Assembly: GCA_001603595.1 (NCBI GenBank)
Contig: LUZK01000072.1
Location: forward strand, 1-62,840
Length of the DNA: 62,840 bases
Reading direction: 5' to 3'
Source of the DNA: Bacteroidales bacterium Bact_19
GTDB lineage: Bacteria; Bacteroidota; Bacteroidia; Bacteroidales; ML635J-15
Below, piece by piece: positions 1 to 8,785 of the stretch. The position numbers and the translations under genes were made by a program. Position 1 is the stretch's first letter. Every line of letters begins with the position of its first letter. The notes beneath the pieces are model-generated. The model was not told the DNA's origin and did no database searches. It worked only from the letters and a program-made list of their open reading frames with translations.

Positions 1-194
1 CCTTTTTTTGAATGGATTTCAAAAATGAAACTTTATATTTTAGTTTTAAAAAATTTAAAATTAGACTTAAAGGTAAAAATTAATACTTGAAATTAGATTT
101 TATAAACCTTACATTTTGTTTAGTTTTTATCGCTTAATTCAAATCCTATAGTTTTTTTAAGAATATGTTTGCCGATAAAGTTTTTATCAAAGAA

Positions 195-223
195 TTGGCG
201 AAAGAAAAAAATAATTATATTTG
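195..223 (+). promoter_or_regulatory. Bacteroidota-type promoter for lgt
   Basis: A -7 box TATATTTG (216-223) matches TAnnTTTG, and a TTGG box starts at 195, giving an 18-base spacer. The TTG inside the -7 box (221) is in frame with lgt but falls in the promoter, so translation more likely begins at the ATG at 236. Confidence 0.6.
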
Positions 224-235
224 AACAAAAAAACT

Positions 236-1114
236 ATGGAATTTTTGTATATTGTTTGGGATGCAGATCCTGTTGCTTTTGAAATATTTGGACGTGGAGT
301 TCGTTGGTACGGAATTCTTTTAGCTGTGGGATTCTTTTTAGGATATTTGATAGTTTCGGCTTTAATGCGAAAAGAGGGGCAAAAACAAGAACGAATAGAT
401 ATTTTGGCTATTTATGTTGTTGTTGGAGTTGTTGTTGGGCTTAGATTAGGGCATTGTCTTTTTTATAATCCGGTTTATTATTTATCAAATCCACTCGAAA
501 TTCTTAAAGTTTGGGAGGGAGGTCTTGCCAGTCATGGAGGAGCTGTGGGGATATTATTGGCAGTATGGTTGTATTCTCGAAAATACAAAATGAATTATTT
601 AGGACTTCTTGACCGAATAGCGTTAATTGTTCCTTTGGCGGGTGGGTTAGTAAGGTTTGGAAATTTATTTAATTCTGAAATTTTTGGTGTGCAAACATCA
701 GTTCCGTGGGCATTCAAATTTCTAAGGAATCGTCCTGATTTAATTCCTGCAATTGAATCAGCACAAGGAAAATGCGATATTCAGAATTTGGATTGTTTAA
801 TACAATATTGGCCGGCACGACATCCAACCCAGTTGTATGAAGGTATTTTTTATCTAATAATGTTTATTGTTTTTTATTTTATTTTTATGAAATTCAAATC
901 CCGCTGGAAAGAAGGTGTATTTTTGGGATGGTTTTTAATAGTTCTTTTTGTCTTCAGGTATTTGATTGAATTTACTAAAGTTGAACAAGTTGAGTTTGAA
1001 GGTTGGACTGCTGCAATAAAAATGGGACAGCTTTTAAGTGTGCCTTTTGTGCTGCTTGGTTTGTACTTTCTTGGCAGGGGCTTTGGTTGGTTTAAAAGAA
1101 AACAAAATCCTTAA
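236..1114 (+). CDS. lgt: Prolipoprotein diacylglyceryl transferase
   Basis: Transfers a diacylglyceryl group from phosphatidylglycerol to the lipobox cysteine of prolipoproteins in the inner membrane, the first step of lipoprotein maturation. The 292-residue length and multiple hydrophobic segments fit the family. Signature pieces visible are WYGILLA near residue 24, GGLASHGGAVG at 95-105, the Arg-containing RFGNLFNSEIFG near 140-151 (the family signature region), HPTQLYE, and FRYLIEF near the end. The start is placed at ATG 236 and not at the in-frame TTG 221, because that TTG is part of a promoter -7 box and MEFLYIVWDADP resembles normal Lgt N-termini. An alcohol dehydrogenase gene follows 11 bases downstream, probably co-transcribed. 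Lipoprotein substrates are present in this window (metallopeptidase at 5269, PD40 pseudogene at 55227). Confidence 0.95.
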   Translation: MEFLYIVWDADPVAFEIFGRGVRWYGILLAVGFFLGYLIVSALMRKEGQKQERIDILAIYVVVGVVVGLRLGHCLFYNPVYYLSNPLEILKVWEGGLASHGGAVGILLAVWLYSRKYKMNYLGLLDRIALIVPLAGGLVRFGNLFNSEIFGVQTSVPWAFKFLRNRPDLIPAIESAQGKCDIQNLDCLIQYWPARHPTQLYEGIFYLIMFIVFYFIFMKFKSRWKEGVFLGWFLIVLFVFRYLIEFTKVEQVEFEGWTAAIKMGQLLSVPFVLLGLYFLGRGFGWFKRKQNP

Positions 1115-1125
1115 AATATTTTATT

Positions 1126-2283
1126 ATGAAGAATTTTGAATTTTATAATCCTGTGAAAGTAATTTTTGGTAAGGATAATTATTCCAAACTTCCCGAATTG
1201 CTGTCACCTTATAATAAAATTATGCTCGCTTTCGGTAAAGGCAGCATAAAACAAAACGGTATTTATGATAAAATAAAGTCAAATTTAGGGAATAAAGCCT
1301 ATGTTGAATTTTGGGGCATAGAGCCAAACCCAACTTATGAAACTTTAATTAAGGCTGTGGAAATTGTTAAGAATGAAAATGTTGATTTTATTTTAGCTGC
1401 CGGCGGAGGTTCTGTTATTGACGGGGTAAAATTTATTTGTGCAGCTGTGAAATATAAAGATGGTGGTGCCTGGGACATAATGGCTAAGTCCATAAAAATT
1501 AAAGATGCTTTAAAGTTCGGAACAATTCTTACTTTACCTGCTACCGGGAGTGAAATGAATAGTAATTTAGTGATTACACATAATGGAATAGGAGAGAAAT
1601 TAGCGTATAGCAGTCCACTGTTATTTCCTACTTTTTCTATACTTGATCCCGAAGCAATGTACAGTTTACCTGATCGTCAGATTTCCAACGGAGTGATTGA
1701 TGCATTTGTTCATATTACAGAGCAATATATAACTTATCCTGTGAATGCTGCTGTGCAGGATGCCTGGGCTTTTTCTTTATTAAAAGTTCTTATAGATATA
1801 GGTCCAAAGGTTTTAAAAGACAGAACTAATTATGATGAAAATGCAAATTTAATGTGGGCAGCAACAATGGCGTTAAACGGCTTGCTTTCTGCCGGAGTAC
1901 CTACAGATTGGAGTACACATTATATCGGGCATGAACTTACTGCCATGTATGGTTTGGATCATGCTGTTACACTTGCCATCGTGTTACCGGGAGTGTTAAG
2001 GGTGATGAAAGATTATAAAAAAGATAAGTTGTTACATTTTGCCCAAAATGTTTGGAATCTTAATCCAGAATATCCTGATGAGGCAATTGATAAAGCAATT
2101 ATCTTAACTGAAGAGTTTTTCAATTCTCTCGGCGTTAAAACAAAACTTTCCGATTATGGTATCGGAGAATATGGAATTGACCAAATATGCATTCGCCTTG
2201 ATAGGAAAAATTATACTCGTTTAGGTGAGAACAAAAATATTTCTCCTGATATTGTAAAACAAATCTTACTAACAGTTATATAA
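1126..2283 (+). CDS. Iron-containing alcohol dehydrogenase (YqhD/BDH-like)
   Basis: Probable NAD(P)H-dependent alcohol/aldehyde oxidoreductase of the group III metal-dependent family, cytoplasmic. The nucleotide-binding GGGSVID loop is at 93-99 and PATGSE at 138-143. The four metal ligands expected for this family are present: D192, H196 (IDAFVH), H265 (THYIGH) and H279 (GLDHA), with the same spacing as in YqhD-type enzymes. The length of 385 residues is normal. The H-E-L-T-A-M-Y-G-L-D-H stretch is typical of the butanol dehydrogenase/YqhD branch. Substrate cannot be told from sequence. It follows lgt closely, and its stop codon TAA overlaps the ATG of the following decayed gene. Confidence 0.9.
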   Translation: MKNFEFYNPVKVIFGKDNYSKLPELLSPYNKIMLAFGKGSIKQNGIYDKIKSNLGNKAYVEFWGIEPNPTYETLIKAVEIVKNENVDFILAAGGGSVIDGVKFICAAVKYKDGGAWDIMAKSIKIKDALKFGTILTLPATGSEMNSNLVITHNGIGEKLAYSSPLLFPTFSILDPEAMYSLPDRQISNGVIDAFVHITEQYITYPVNAAVQDAWAFSLLKVLIDIGPKVLKDRTNYDENANLMWAATMALNGLLSAGVPTDWSTHYIGHELTAMYGLDHAVTLAIVLPGVLRVMKDYKKDKLLHFAQNVWNLNPEYPDEAIDKAIILTEEFFNSLGVKTKLSDYGIGEYGIDQICIRLDRKNYTRLGENKNISPDIVKQILLTVI

Positions 2284-3450
2284 TGATTATTAAAAAAGTT
2301 TAGTTTTAATTATTGTTTTTTACAATACTTTTTATTCTTTCAGTTAGCAAACAATTTGCAGTTTTGAGTGGGATGGTGCTACTCGACAGTTCCTGGAATA
2401 TATTCCACAAATTTATAATCTTGAAAATCCTGCACCTGTTATCTTTTGTTTACATGGATTGGGCGATAATTTGAATAATTTTGGATGAATTGGATTCCAA
2501 CAGCTTTCTGAAAGTACTGGTTGGATTGTTATTACTCCGCAAGCCTTAATGGCAAGTGAGCCTTTAAGAGGGCAAATTGAAAGTGCATGGAATTCAGTTG
2601 CAGGCGGAGAATCCCCTTTAATTGGTTATACAATTTTAAACGAAAATGTTGATGATAGCGGATTTTTAATGGCAATTCTGGATTTTCCGGAAAATCATTT
2701 TAACATTGATACTGATAGCGTGTTTTTCATAGGATTTTCGATGGGTGGCTTTATGTCGCATAAAATGGCAATAGAACACGGAGATATTATAACGGCAATA
2801 GCTTCCGTAAGTGGCACAATTGGTACTGCCATTATTGGACAGACTCCTCAATTTAAGGTAAATGTTTTGCATTTTCAAGGCACTGACGATTCTCGGGTGA
2901 GATACGAAGATACTTTCTTTAATAACGGTATCGGATATTATTCAGTCGGAACGGGAGCGGAGCAAACCGTTGAAGCTTGGCGAAACTGAAACTCCTGCCG
3001 GCAAGAGCTTATAATTACATATTTTCAGGATATTTAGGAAGATGGTAAAACTTTGGAAAGATATTTATATTTTAATGAAAACGACAATGTATTAACAGCT
3101 TTTATTAAAATTATTGGTGGTGACATGAATGGTACTATTATCCTCAAAATGATATAAATTACACATTAGAAATTTATAAATTTTTTACTCGTACAATGGA
3201 TTTTCCAACATCAGCTGATAGTTATTTAAACGATGAAATCACTATATTTCCGAATCCTGTAAAAGATAAAATATTTGTGAATACTGAAGTTGATCAAATC
3301 CTGATATTTAATGTATTTGGACAAATTGTCGAAAAATTTGATTACTATAACTTAAGTTTTATAAATATTTCAAATCTAAATGCAGGGATGTATTTTATCA
3401 AGCTAAAAAAAGGAAACGAAATATATCTTAAAAAACTTATAGTTAAATAA
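2283..3450 (+). pseudogene. Decayed T9SS-secreted alpha/beta-hydrolase (PHB depolymerase/feruloyl esterase-like)
   Basis: Pieces of one protein can be followed through several disablements. A signal peptide-like start at 2283 is broken by TAG and TAA near 2301-2309. After a frame change, EWDGATRQFLEYIP and CLHGLGDN (oxyanion region) appear from 2366. An in-frame TGA lies near 2486. The longest open piece (2549-2989) carries the nucleophile elbow GFSMGG and the aspartate region FQGTDDSRV. Further TGA (2987-2989) and TAG (about 3029) stops follow. A frame change near 3125 leads into HEWYYYPQND, matching the catalytic His GGxHxWP region, and the C-terminus (3196-3450) is a T9SS type A sorting domain (IFPNPVKDKI, NAGMYFIKL). 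Homologues of this arrangement are secreted polysaccharide or polyester esterases. The residual reading frames are unlikely to be functional. Confidence 0.85.
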
Positions 3451-3511
3451 ACAAATAATTGTTTTGTGTAGATTTTAGGTAAAAATTAAGAAGCGAACAA
3501 AAATAATTGTA

Positions 3512-3547
3512 ACCAATAAAAAGTATTTCCACACAAAAAGAAATACT
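3512..3547 (-). terminator. Rho-independent terminator downstream of gmk
   Basis: AGTATTTC (3522-3529) and GAAATACT (3540-3547) form a perfect 8-bp stem with a 10-base loop. On the minus strand the stem is followed by TTTTTATTGG. It lies about 130 bases after the gmk stop, ending the yicC-gmk transcript. Confidence 0.6.
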
Positions 3548-3675
3548 AATGCTAAATAAACGACAAACAAATTAAATTACAAATTACTTATTATTAAATA
3601 TTTAATTAAAATAGTTATAAAGTTAAATTCTTCTTGGAAAACAAAAAATATTTTAAACTTATGGCAAATAAAGTT

Positions 3676-4254
3676 TTAAATTATTTGCTTTCTAATAAAT
3701 TCTTTTACAGCATTTTCAGCTTCTTTGATTGCTGTGCTCAAATTGTCGTTTATGATTATCTTATCGAATTTATCTGCAAATTCAAGTTCGTATTTTGCTT
3801 TTTCTATTCTGGTTTTGATCACATCCTTACTGTCCATGGATCTATTTACAAGTCTTCTTTGCAGTTCTTCTATTGAAGGGGCTTTTATGAATATAGCCAA
3901 GGCATTGTCTCCGTAATATTTTTTTATGTTTAATCCGCCACGTACATCCACATCAAATAAAACATTTTTACCTAATTTTGTAAGTCTTTCGACTTCGGAT
4001 TTCAGGCTGCCGTAAAAACTTCCGGGATATACTTCTTCCCATTCAAGAAATTCTCCTTCGGAAATTTTTTTCTTGAATTCTTCTACAGTGAGAAAATAGT
4101 AGTCTTTACCGTCAACTTCGTTTTCGCGGGGTGGTCTTGTACATGCCGATATCGAAAAACTTAAATTCAAAGATTTATTGTTTAGAAGTTCTTTAACAAT
4201 AGTAGTTTTTCCTGAACCGCTTGGGGCTGAAAAAATTATAACTTTTGGATTCAT
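3676..4254 (-). CDS. gmk: Guanylate kinase
   Basis: Phosphorylates GMP (and dGMP) to GDP with ATP in the cytoplasm, an essential nucleotide salvage and synthesis step. The 192-residue length is standard. The P-loop SAPSGSGKTT is at residues 9-18, the GMP-binding RPPRENEVDGKDYYF region follows near 41-55, and DVDVRGG is the equivalent of the family's DID-QG segment. The start ATG lies one base beyond the stop of yicC, the classical yicC-gmk operon arrangement. Regulation is presumably from the promoter upstream of yicC. Confidence 0.96.
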   Translation of the reverse strand: MNPKVIIFSAPSGSGKTTIVKELLNNKSLNLSFSISACTRPPRENEVDGKDYYFLTVEEFKKKISEGEFLEWEEVYPGSFYGSLKSEVERLTKLGKNVLFDVDVRGGLNIKKYYGDNALAIFIKAPSIEELQRRLVNRSMDSKDVIKTRIEKAKYELEFADKFDKIIINDNLSTAIKEAENAVKEFIRKQII

Positions 4255-4255
4255 T

Positions 4256-5131
4256 TTAAAGTATATTTAAAAGTTGTTCTTTAATTTTTTCCAGTTCATC
4301 TTTCATCATTACAACAATTTTCTGAATTTCGGAATGGTTAGCTTTGGAACCTAAAGTGTTGATTTCCCTCCCCATTTCCTGAGCTACGAAAGCCAGTTTT
4401 CTACCTTGGCATTCCTCGTTCTTCATGGTATCTATAAAATATTCGCAATGCTTTTTAAGTCTTACTTTTTCTTCTGTTATATCGAGTTTTTCGAGATAAA
4501 AAATTATTTCTTGCTCCAATCTGTTGAAATCAATATCTTCCGAATTATTAATTTTATTCAGTCCTGCACTAAGTCTATTTTTAATAGTGCTAATTCTTTC
4601 TTCTTCATATTCAGGAATCTTTGTCAGATAATCCAGAATCAGATTAATTCTTTGTAAAATATCTTTTTCGAGAGTTTGTCCTTCATTTTTCCTGAACTCG
4701 TTACACTGTTCTATGGCTTGTTTTGTGAGATTTTCAATATATTTCCATTCTTTGTCTTCCAGTACTTGTTCTTTTGTTTCAAAAATATCCGGAAATCTTA
4801 GTATTGCAGACATAATTTCGTTTCCGGCAGAAATGTTGTTTTTTGTACACATTTCGTTTATTTGTTTATAATAGTTCAGAACAAGCTTAGTGTTTATATT
4901 TTGACTAAGTGTTTCAGCATCAAGTTCAACATATATATTAAAATCAATTTTTCCTCTGACAAGATTTTCGCTGAGTAATTTACGGATTTCTATCTCTTTT
5001 TCTTTATAATATTGAGGAATACGCGTGTTGATATCTGCTGATTTTGAATTTAGAGTCTTTAATTCAATGCTTATCTTTTTGTTTTGGTAAGTTCCGGCTG
5101 CCTTTCCGAAACCTGTCATAGATTTTATCAT
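4256..5131 (-). CDS. yicC: YicC family endoribonuclease
   Basis: YicC/YloC family protein of 291 residues. The N-terminus MIKSMTGFGKA is the family hallmark, and the C-terminus EMGREINTLGSKAN followed by EKIKEQLLNIL is also typical. Members have been reported to act as endoribonucleases in RNA turnover; this is family knowledge and not something the sequence alone proves. A central Glu/Lys-rich helical region fits the hexameric fold described for the family. It is the first gene of a two-gene operon with gmk and has a good Bacteroidota promoter 14 bases upstream of its start. Confidence 0.9.
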   Translation of the reverse strand: MIKSMTGFGKAAGTYQNKKISIELKTLNSKSADINTRIPQYYKEKEIEIRKLLSENLVRGKIDFNIYVELDAETLSQNINTKLVLNYYKQINEMCTKNNISAGNEIMSAILRFPDIFETKEQVLEDKEWKYIENLTKQAIEQCNEFRKNEGQTLEKDILQRINLILDYLTKIPEYEEERISTIKNRLSAGLNKINNSEDIDFNRLEQEIIFYLEKLDITEEKVRLKKHCEYFIDTMKNEECQGRKLAFVAQEMGREINTLGSKANHSEIQKIVVMMKDELEKIKEQLLNIL

Positions 5132-5144
5132 CGCTTTTTTATTA

Positions 5145-5177
5145 CAAAGTTAAAAAATATAATTTTTAAATCTCCAA
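5145..5177 (-). promoter_or_regulatory. Promoter for yicC-gmk
   Basis: On the minus strand a TTG (5177-5175, within ATTGG) is followed after 22 bases by TAACTTTG (5152-5145), matching TAnnTTTG. The yicC ATG starts at 5131, so the leader would be very short. Confidence 0.6.
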
Positions 5178-5206
5178 TAAAATTCAAACATTTAATTATT
5201 ATAAAA

Positions 5207-5241
5207 TTTGCTCTATATGTTAATAATGTTTTCTACCTTTG
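5207..5241 (+). promoter_or_regulatory. Promoter for the metallopeptidase lipoprotein gene
   Basis: TTTG at 5207-5210, a 23-base spacer and TACCTTTG at 5234-5241 (TAnnTTTG). The gene's ATG is at 5269. It lies back to back with the yicC promoter. Confidence 0.55.
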
Positions 5242-5268
5242 TGATGTTTAATTTTAATCAATTTTGAA

Positions 5269-6963
5269 ATGAAAAATTTATTAATAATTTTTATCAGTGT
5301 TTGTATAGCAGTGATGTTTTTTTCGTGTAAAAACAATTCAAAAAAAGAAAACGAAATGGAAAAACAATTTAATGAGTTTTTAATTAAGCATGAGGCTGTG
5401 GTTAAGCCTTTGTATAAAAAACTGACTGAAGCATACTTTACTGCTTCCATAACAGGTGAGGAAGCTGACTATAACAAAGCAGCAGAATACGAATTTGAAT
5501 ATACAAAAATCTTCACCAATATAGATGACTTTGAATTTCTGAAAAAACTTAAAGAATCCGGAGAAATAAAGTCCGAAGTTTTTGCTCGAACTCTGGATGT
5601 TTTATACAACTCTTATCTTTCTAATCAGGCCGATCCTGCTAAGCTCGAAGAAATGATTAAGCTGGCTAATGAAATTGATAGAAAATTTTCAACGTTCAGA
5701 GCGAATATTAATGGTAAAGAGCTAAGCGACAATGATATAGAAGAAATATTAAAAACCTCCACAAGCTCTAAAGAAGTAAAAGAAGCATGGATAGCCGTAA
5801 AAGAATTAGGCCCAGTTGTTGCCGACGATATAAAAACTCTGGTAAAAAAACGTAATGAGTTGGCTAAATCATTAGGATTCAACAACTACCATGAAATGAG
5901 TCTCAAATTGAGCGACCAGGACCCTGAGGAAATAACAAGAATTTTTGACGAACTGGATAGCCTTACTCGCGATAATTATGCCTTACTTAAAAATGAAATT
6001 GACGAATATCTTGCAAAAAAATTTAATATCAAAAAAGAAGAACTCAGACCCTGGCATTATCAAAATAGATTTTATCAGGAAGCTCCCAAAATGTATGAAG
6101 TAGATCTTGATAAATATTACAAGGATAAAAATATAGAAAAATTAACTATTGATTATTATTCTTCAATAGGTTTGGATATTACCGACATAATTGCTAAAAG
6201 CGACTTGTACGAAAAACCAAAGAAAAACCAACATGCTTATTGTATAGATATTGATAAAGACGGAGATATCAGAGTTTTATGTAATATAAAACCAAATTAC
6301 TACTGGATGAATACAATGTTACATGAATTTGGACACGCAGTTTACGATAAATATATTGACCGCGGTTTGCCGTTTGCTTTGATAGATCCTGCTCATACAT
6401 TTACAACTGAAGCTATTGCAATGCTTTTTGGTAGATTGGGCTCAAATGCTCAATGGATGCAGGGTATGCTTGGAATTGACGAGGTTGAAAAAAAGAAAAT
6501 AGCTGAAGAAGGTTTTAAAACTTTGCGTTTAGAACAGCTCGTTTTCAGCAGATGGGCACAGGTAATGTACAGATTTGAAAAGTCAATGTACGAAAATCCC
6601 GATCAGGATTTGAATAAATTATGGTGGGATCTTGTAGAAAAATATCAACTTGTAACTCGTCCGGAGGGTAGAGATATGCCGGATTGGGCTACAAAGAGTC
6701 ATATTGCAACTTCTCCTTGCTATTACCATAATTATTTGTTAGGAGAACTTCTGGCTTCGCAATTGAATTATTACATTACAAAAAATATTTGCAAAAACGA
6801 CGACTATAATATGCAAAGTTTTTATAACAATAAGGAAGTAGGTAAATTTCTTATCGAAAAAGTTTTTAATCCGGGAGCTAAATATCACTGGAATACAATG
6901 ATAGAAAAGGCTACCGGGGAAAAACTCACTGCTAAATATTATGCTATGCAATTTGTGAAATAG
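5269..6963 (+). CDS. Lipoprotein zinc metallopeptidase (M2/M3-like gluzincin)
   Basis: Probable membrane-anchored oligopeptidase or peptidyl-dipeptidase. The N-terminus is a lipoprotein signal peptide with the modified cysteine at C20 (MFFSC). The zinc-binding HEFGH motif is near residue 350, and a downstream TTEAIAM supplies the likely third ligand Glu about 30 residues later, as in gluzincins. The 564-residue, mainly helical sequence before the motif resembles the M2 (angiotensin-converting enzyme-like) and M3/PepF families; which of the two cannot be settled by eye. It is a single gene with its own promoter, and the bidirectional terminator at 7050-7080 lies between it and hutH. A role in degrading peptides at the outer membrane or periplasmic face is inferred. 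Confidence 0.8.
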   Translation: MKNLLIIFISVCIAVMFFSCKNNSKKENEMEKQFNEFLIKHEAVVKPLYKKLTEAYFTASITGEEADYNKAAEYEFEYTKIFTNIDDFEFLKKLKESGEIKSEVFARTLDVLYNSYLSNQADPAKLEEMIKLANEIDRKFSTFRANINGKELSDNDIEEILKTSTSSKEVKEAWIAVKELGPVVADDIKTLVKKRNELAKSLGFNNYHEMSLKLSDQDPEEITRIFDELDSLTRDNYALLKNEIDEYLAKKFNIKKEELRPWHYQNRFYQEAPKMYEVDLDKYYKDKNIEKLTIDYYSSIGLDITDIIAKSDLYEKPKKNQHAYCIDIDKDGDIRVLCNIKPNYYWMNTMLHEFGHAVYDKYIDRGLPFALIDPAHTFTTEAIAMLFGRLGSNAQWMQGMLGIDEVEKKKIAEEGFKTLRLEQLVFSRWAQVMYRFEKSMYENPDQDLNKLWWDLVEKYQLVTRPEGRDMPDWATKSHIATSPCYYHNYLLGELLASQLNYYITKNICKNDDYNMQSFYNNKEVGKFLIEKVFNPGAKYHWNTMIEKATGEKLTAKYYAMQFVK

Positions 6964-7049
6964 TGAATAAAATTCATTTATGTGTTTTTATTTTCTTTCG
7001 GGTTATGCAATTTACTTTATTAAATTGCTAGCCGTGTTTTGTTAAAAAT

Positions 7050-7080
7050 AAAAAAGGTATCTTTTCGAAATGCCTTTTTT
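7050..7080. terminator. Bidirectional terminator between peptidase gene and hutH
   Basis: An 11-bp stem (7050-7060 with 7070-7080, one T-G wobble) and a 9-base loop, with A-runs on the left arm and T-runs on the right arm so that either strand gives a U-rich tail. It lies between two convergent genes. Confidence 0.75.
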
Positions 7081-7095
7081 TTGTTTATATTGTTT

Positions 7096-8631
7096 TTATT
7101 CTAATGAACCTACAATTTTTTCAACTTCATTCAAAATTTCACAAGATTTTACAACTTCTTTCATTTTAGTATGGTCAGGGTATAATGGTCGGTCAACATC
7201 CAGAAAATCTACATGGCGACGAATTACTTCCCATGCTTTTGTAGTACCTCTTCCAAAAGTTTTGATTTCTTCTTTTCTAAAGTCCAGAGCTTGTGCAGCA
7301 GCCATAAACTCTATTCCGAGAACGCCGTAAGCATTATCTAGTATCTGGAAGTTTTTAATTGCAGTGTTCATACCCATAGAAACGAAATCCTCTTGGTCTG
7401 CGGCAGCAGGTATGGATTGAATACAAGCCGGTGAAGATAAAATCCTTTGTTCGGCAATTAAAGTATCAGCTGTATATTGGCTTAACATAAGTCCTGAAAA
7501 CATTCCTGCTCCTTTGGTTAGAAAAGCCGGCAATCCTACACTGAGTGCAGGGTTATTGAGACGATTCAATCTTCTTTCGGAAAGTACAGAAACCATTGTT
7601 ATCACATAACCTGCCATATCCATTGGAACAGCGACCGGAGTTCCCTGGAAATTTGCTCCTGATAGAGCAAGATTTTTATCCGGGAAGAAAATTGGATTAT
7701 CACCAACACCATTAAGTTCAATCTCCACCTGTGACCTTGCATAAGCTATTGCATCATGAGCAGCACCAATTACCTGTGGAGTTGAACGCATAGAGTAAGC
7801 ATCCTGAACCTTGCATTTAACCCTGCCTTCTTTTAAGTCGCCGCCTTCAACACATTTCTCTATTGCTCTTGCCGAACGTATTGCACCTTTAAATCCTCTG
7901 ACTTCGTGAATTAATGCAGTGTAAGGTTTCATGTTTGCTTTTAGAGCTTCGAGCGACATGGCGGCAGCAATTTCTGCTTGCTTGAGCCAATTGTTAGCAT
8001 CGTAAAGGAATATTGCCGACATTGCTGTAAGTACGTTAGACCCGTTTATTGTTCCTAACCCGTCGCGAGCTTTAAGTCCCGGAACAGGAATACCTGCTTT
8101 TTCCATTGCAATTTTACCGGGAAGCAACTCTCCGTTATAATATGCCATTCCTTCTCCCATCATCAGTAATGCAATCTGAGACATTGGAGCTAGGTCGCCG
8201 CAGGCTCCTACCGACCCTTTTTGGCATACATAAGGAGTAACTCCCTTATTCAATAATTCTACAAGTGTAAGAGTAATTTCGGGTCTAATGCCGCTATTCC
8301 CATGAGCATGCACATTAATTCTGCCAAGAATTGCTCCACGCACATACTCTATAGGAGCAGGGTCTCCAATTCCGGCCGCATGATTGTACACCAAATATTT
8401 TTGAAATTCTTTAACTTGTTCTTCATTTAATACCACTTCCGAAAATTCTCCAATTCCTGTATTAATGCCATACATGATTTCCTTAGCTTCGATTTTTTTC
8501 TCAAGCATAGCTCTACATGCTTTTATCCTTTCAAGAGCTTCGGGATGGAGTTCTACTTTTCGGCCATATCTGGCTACTTCTACTACATTTTCAATTGTGA
8601 GATTTTTTCCTGTTATGATTAATGGTTCCAT
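7096..8631 (-). CDS. hutH: Histidine/aromatic amino acid ammonia-lyase with Ala-Cys-Gly MIO triad
   Basis: MIO-dependent ammonia-lyase, cytoplasmic, probably converting L-histidine to urocanate and ammonia. The 511-residue length is normal. Family features are YGINTGIGEF near 54-63 (catalytic Tyr54), NHAAG at 83-87 (His84, the position linked to histidine specificity), QKGSVGACGDLAP near 137-149, NLALSGANFQG, AEQRILSSPA and AADQEDFVSMG. The cofactor-forming triad is A143-C144-G145; the usual triad is Ala-Ser-Gly. The codon for residue 144 reads TGC clearly. A Ser-to-Cys mutant of histidase is known to retain activity, so this enzyme is probably active. No hutU, hutI or ftcD is seen nearby, so substrate preference for histidine is probable but not proven; a phenylalanine/tyrosine lyase or aminomutase remains possible. 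Confidence 0.88.
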   Translation of the reverse strand: MEPLIITGKNLTIENVVEVARYGRKVELHPEALERIKACRAMLEKKIEAKEIMYGINTGIGEFSEVVLNEEQVKEFQKYLVYNHAAGIGDPAPIEYVRGAILGRINVHAHGNSGIRPEITLTLVELLNKGVTPYVCQKGSVGACGDLAPMSQIALLMMGEGMAYYNGELLPGKIAMEKAGIPVPGLKARDGLGTINGSNVLTAMSAIFLYDANNWLKQAEIAAAMSLEALKANMKPYTALIHEVRGFKGAIRSARAIEKCVEGGDLKEGRVKCKVQDAYSMRSTPQVIGAAHDAIAYARSQVEIELNGVGDNPIFFPDKNLALSGANFQGTPVAVPMDMAGYVITMVSVLSERRLNRLNNPALSVGLPAFLTKGAGMFSGLMLSQYTADTLIAEQRILSSPACIQSIPAAADQEDFVSMGMNTAIKNFQILDNAYGVLGIEFMAAAQALDFRKEEIKTFGRGTTKAWEVIRRHVDFLDVDRPLYPDHTKMKEVVKSCEILNEVEKIVGSLE

Positions 8632-8709
8632 AAAATTTTGTTTTGATTATTTTCGATGTAAAGTTAAAATTTGATTTTACATTTACTAATAGTTTTTGAA
8701 CATAATTTT

Positions 8710-8750
8710 AAAAAAATAAAAAAAGGAGATACCCTTAAAAAGATATCTCC
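8710..8750 (-). terminator. Terminator downstream of the DUF4465 gene
   Basis: GGAGATA (8725-8731) pairs with TATCTCC (8744-8750) around a 12-base loop. On the minus strand the stem is followed by a run equivalent to U7-A-U7 (8724 down to 8710). It lies 36 bases after the stop at 8786. Confidence 0.85.
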
Positions 8751-8785
8751 CCGACGTAAGACGGACGAAAAGACTTACGATTTTT

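Noticed and set aside
5625-5885. Open frames on the opposite strand inside the metallopeptidase, hutH, gmk and T9SS genes
   Set aside because: They are antisense shadows of well-supported genes with no recognisable domain.
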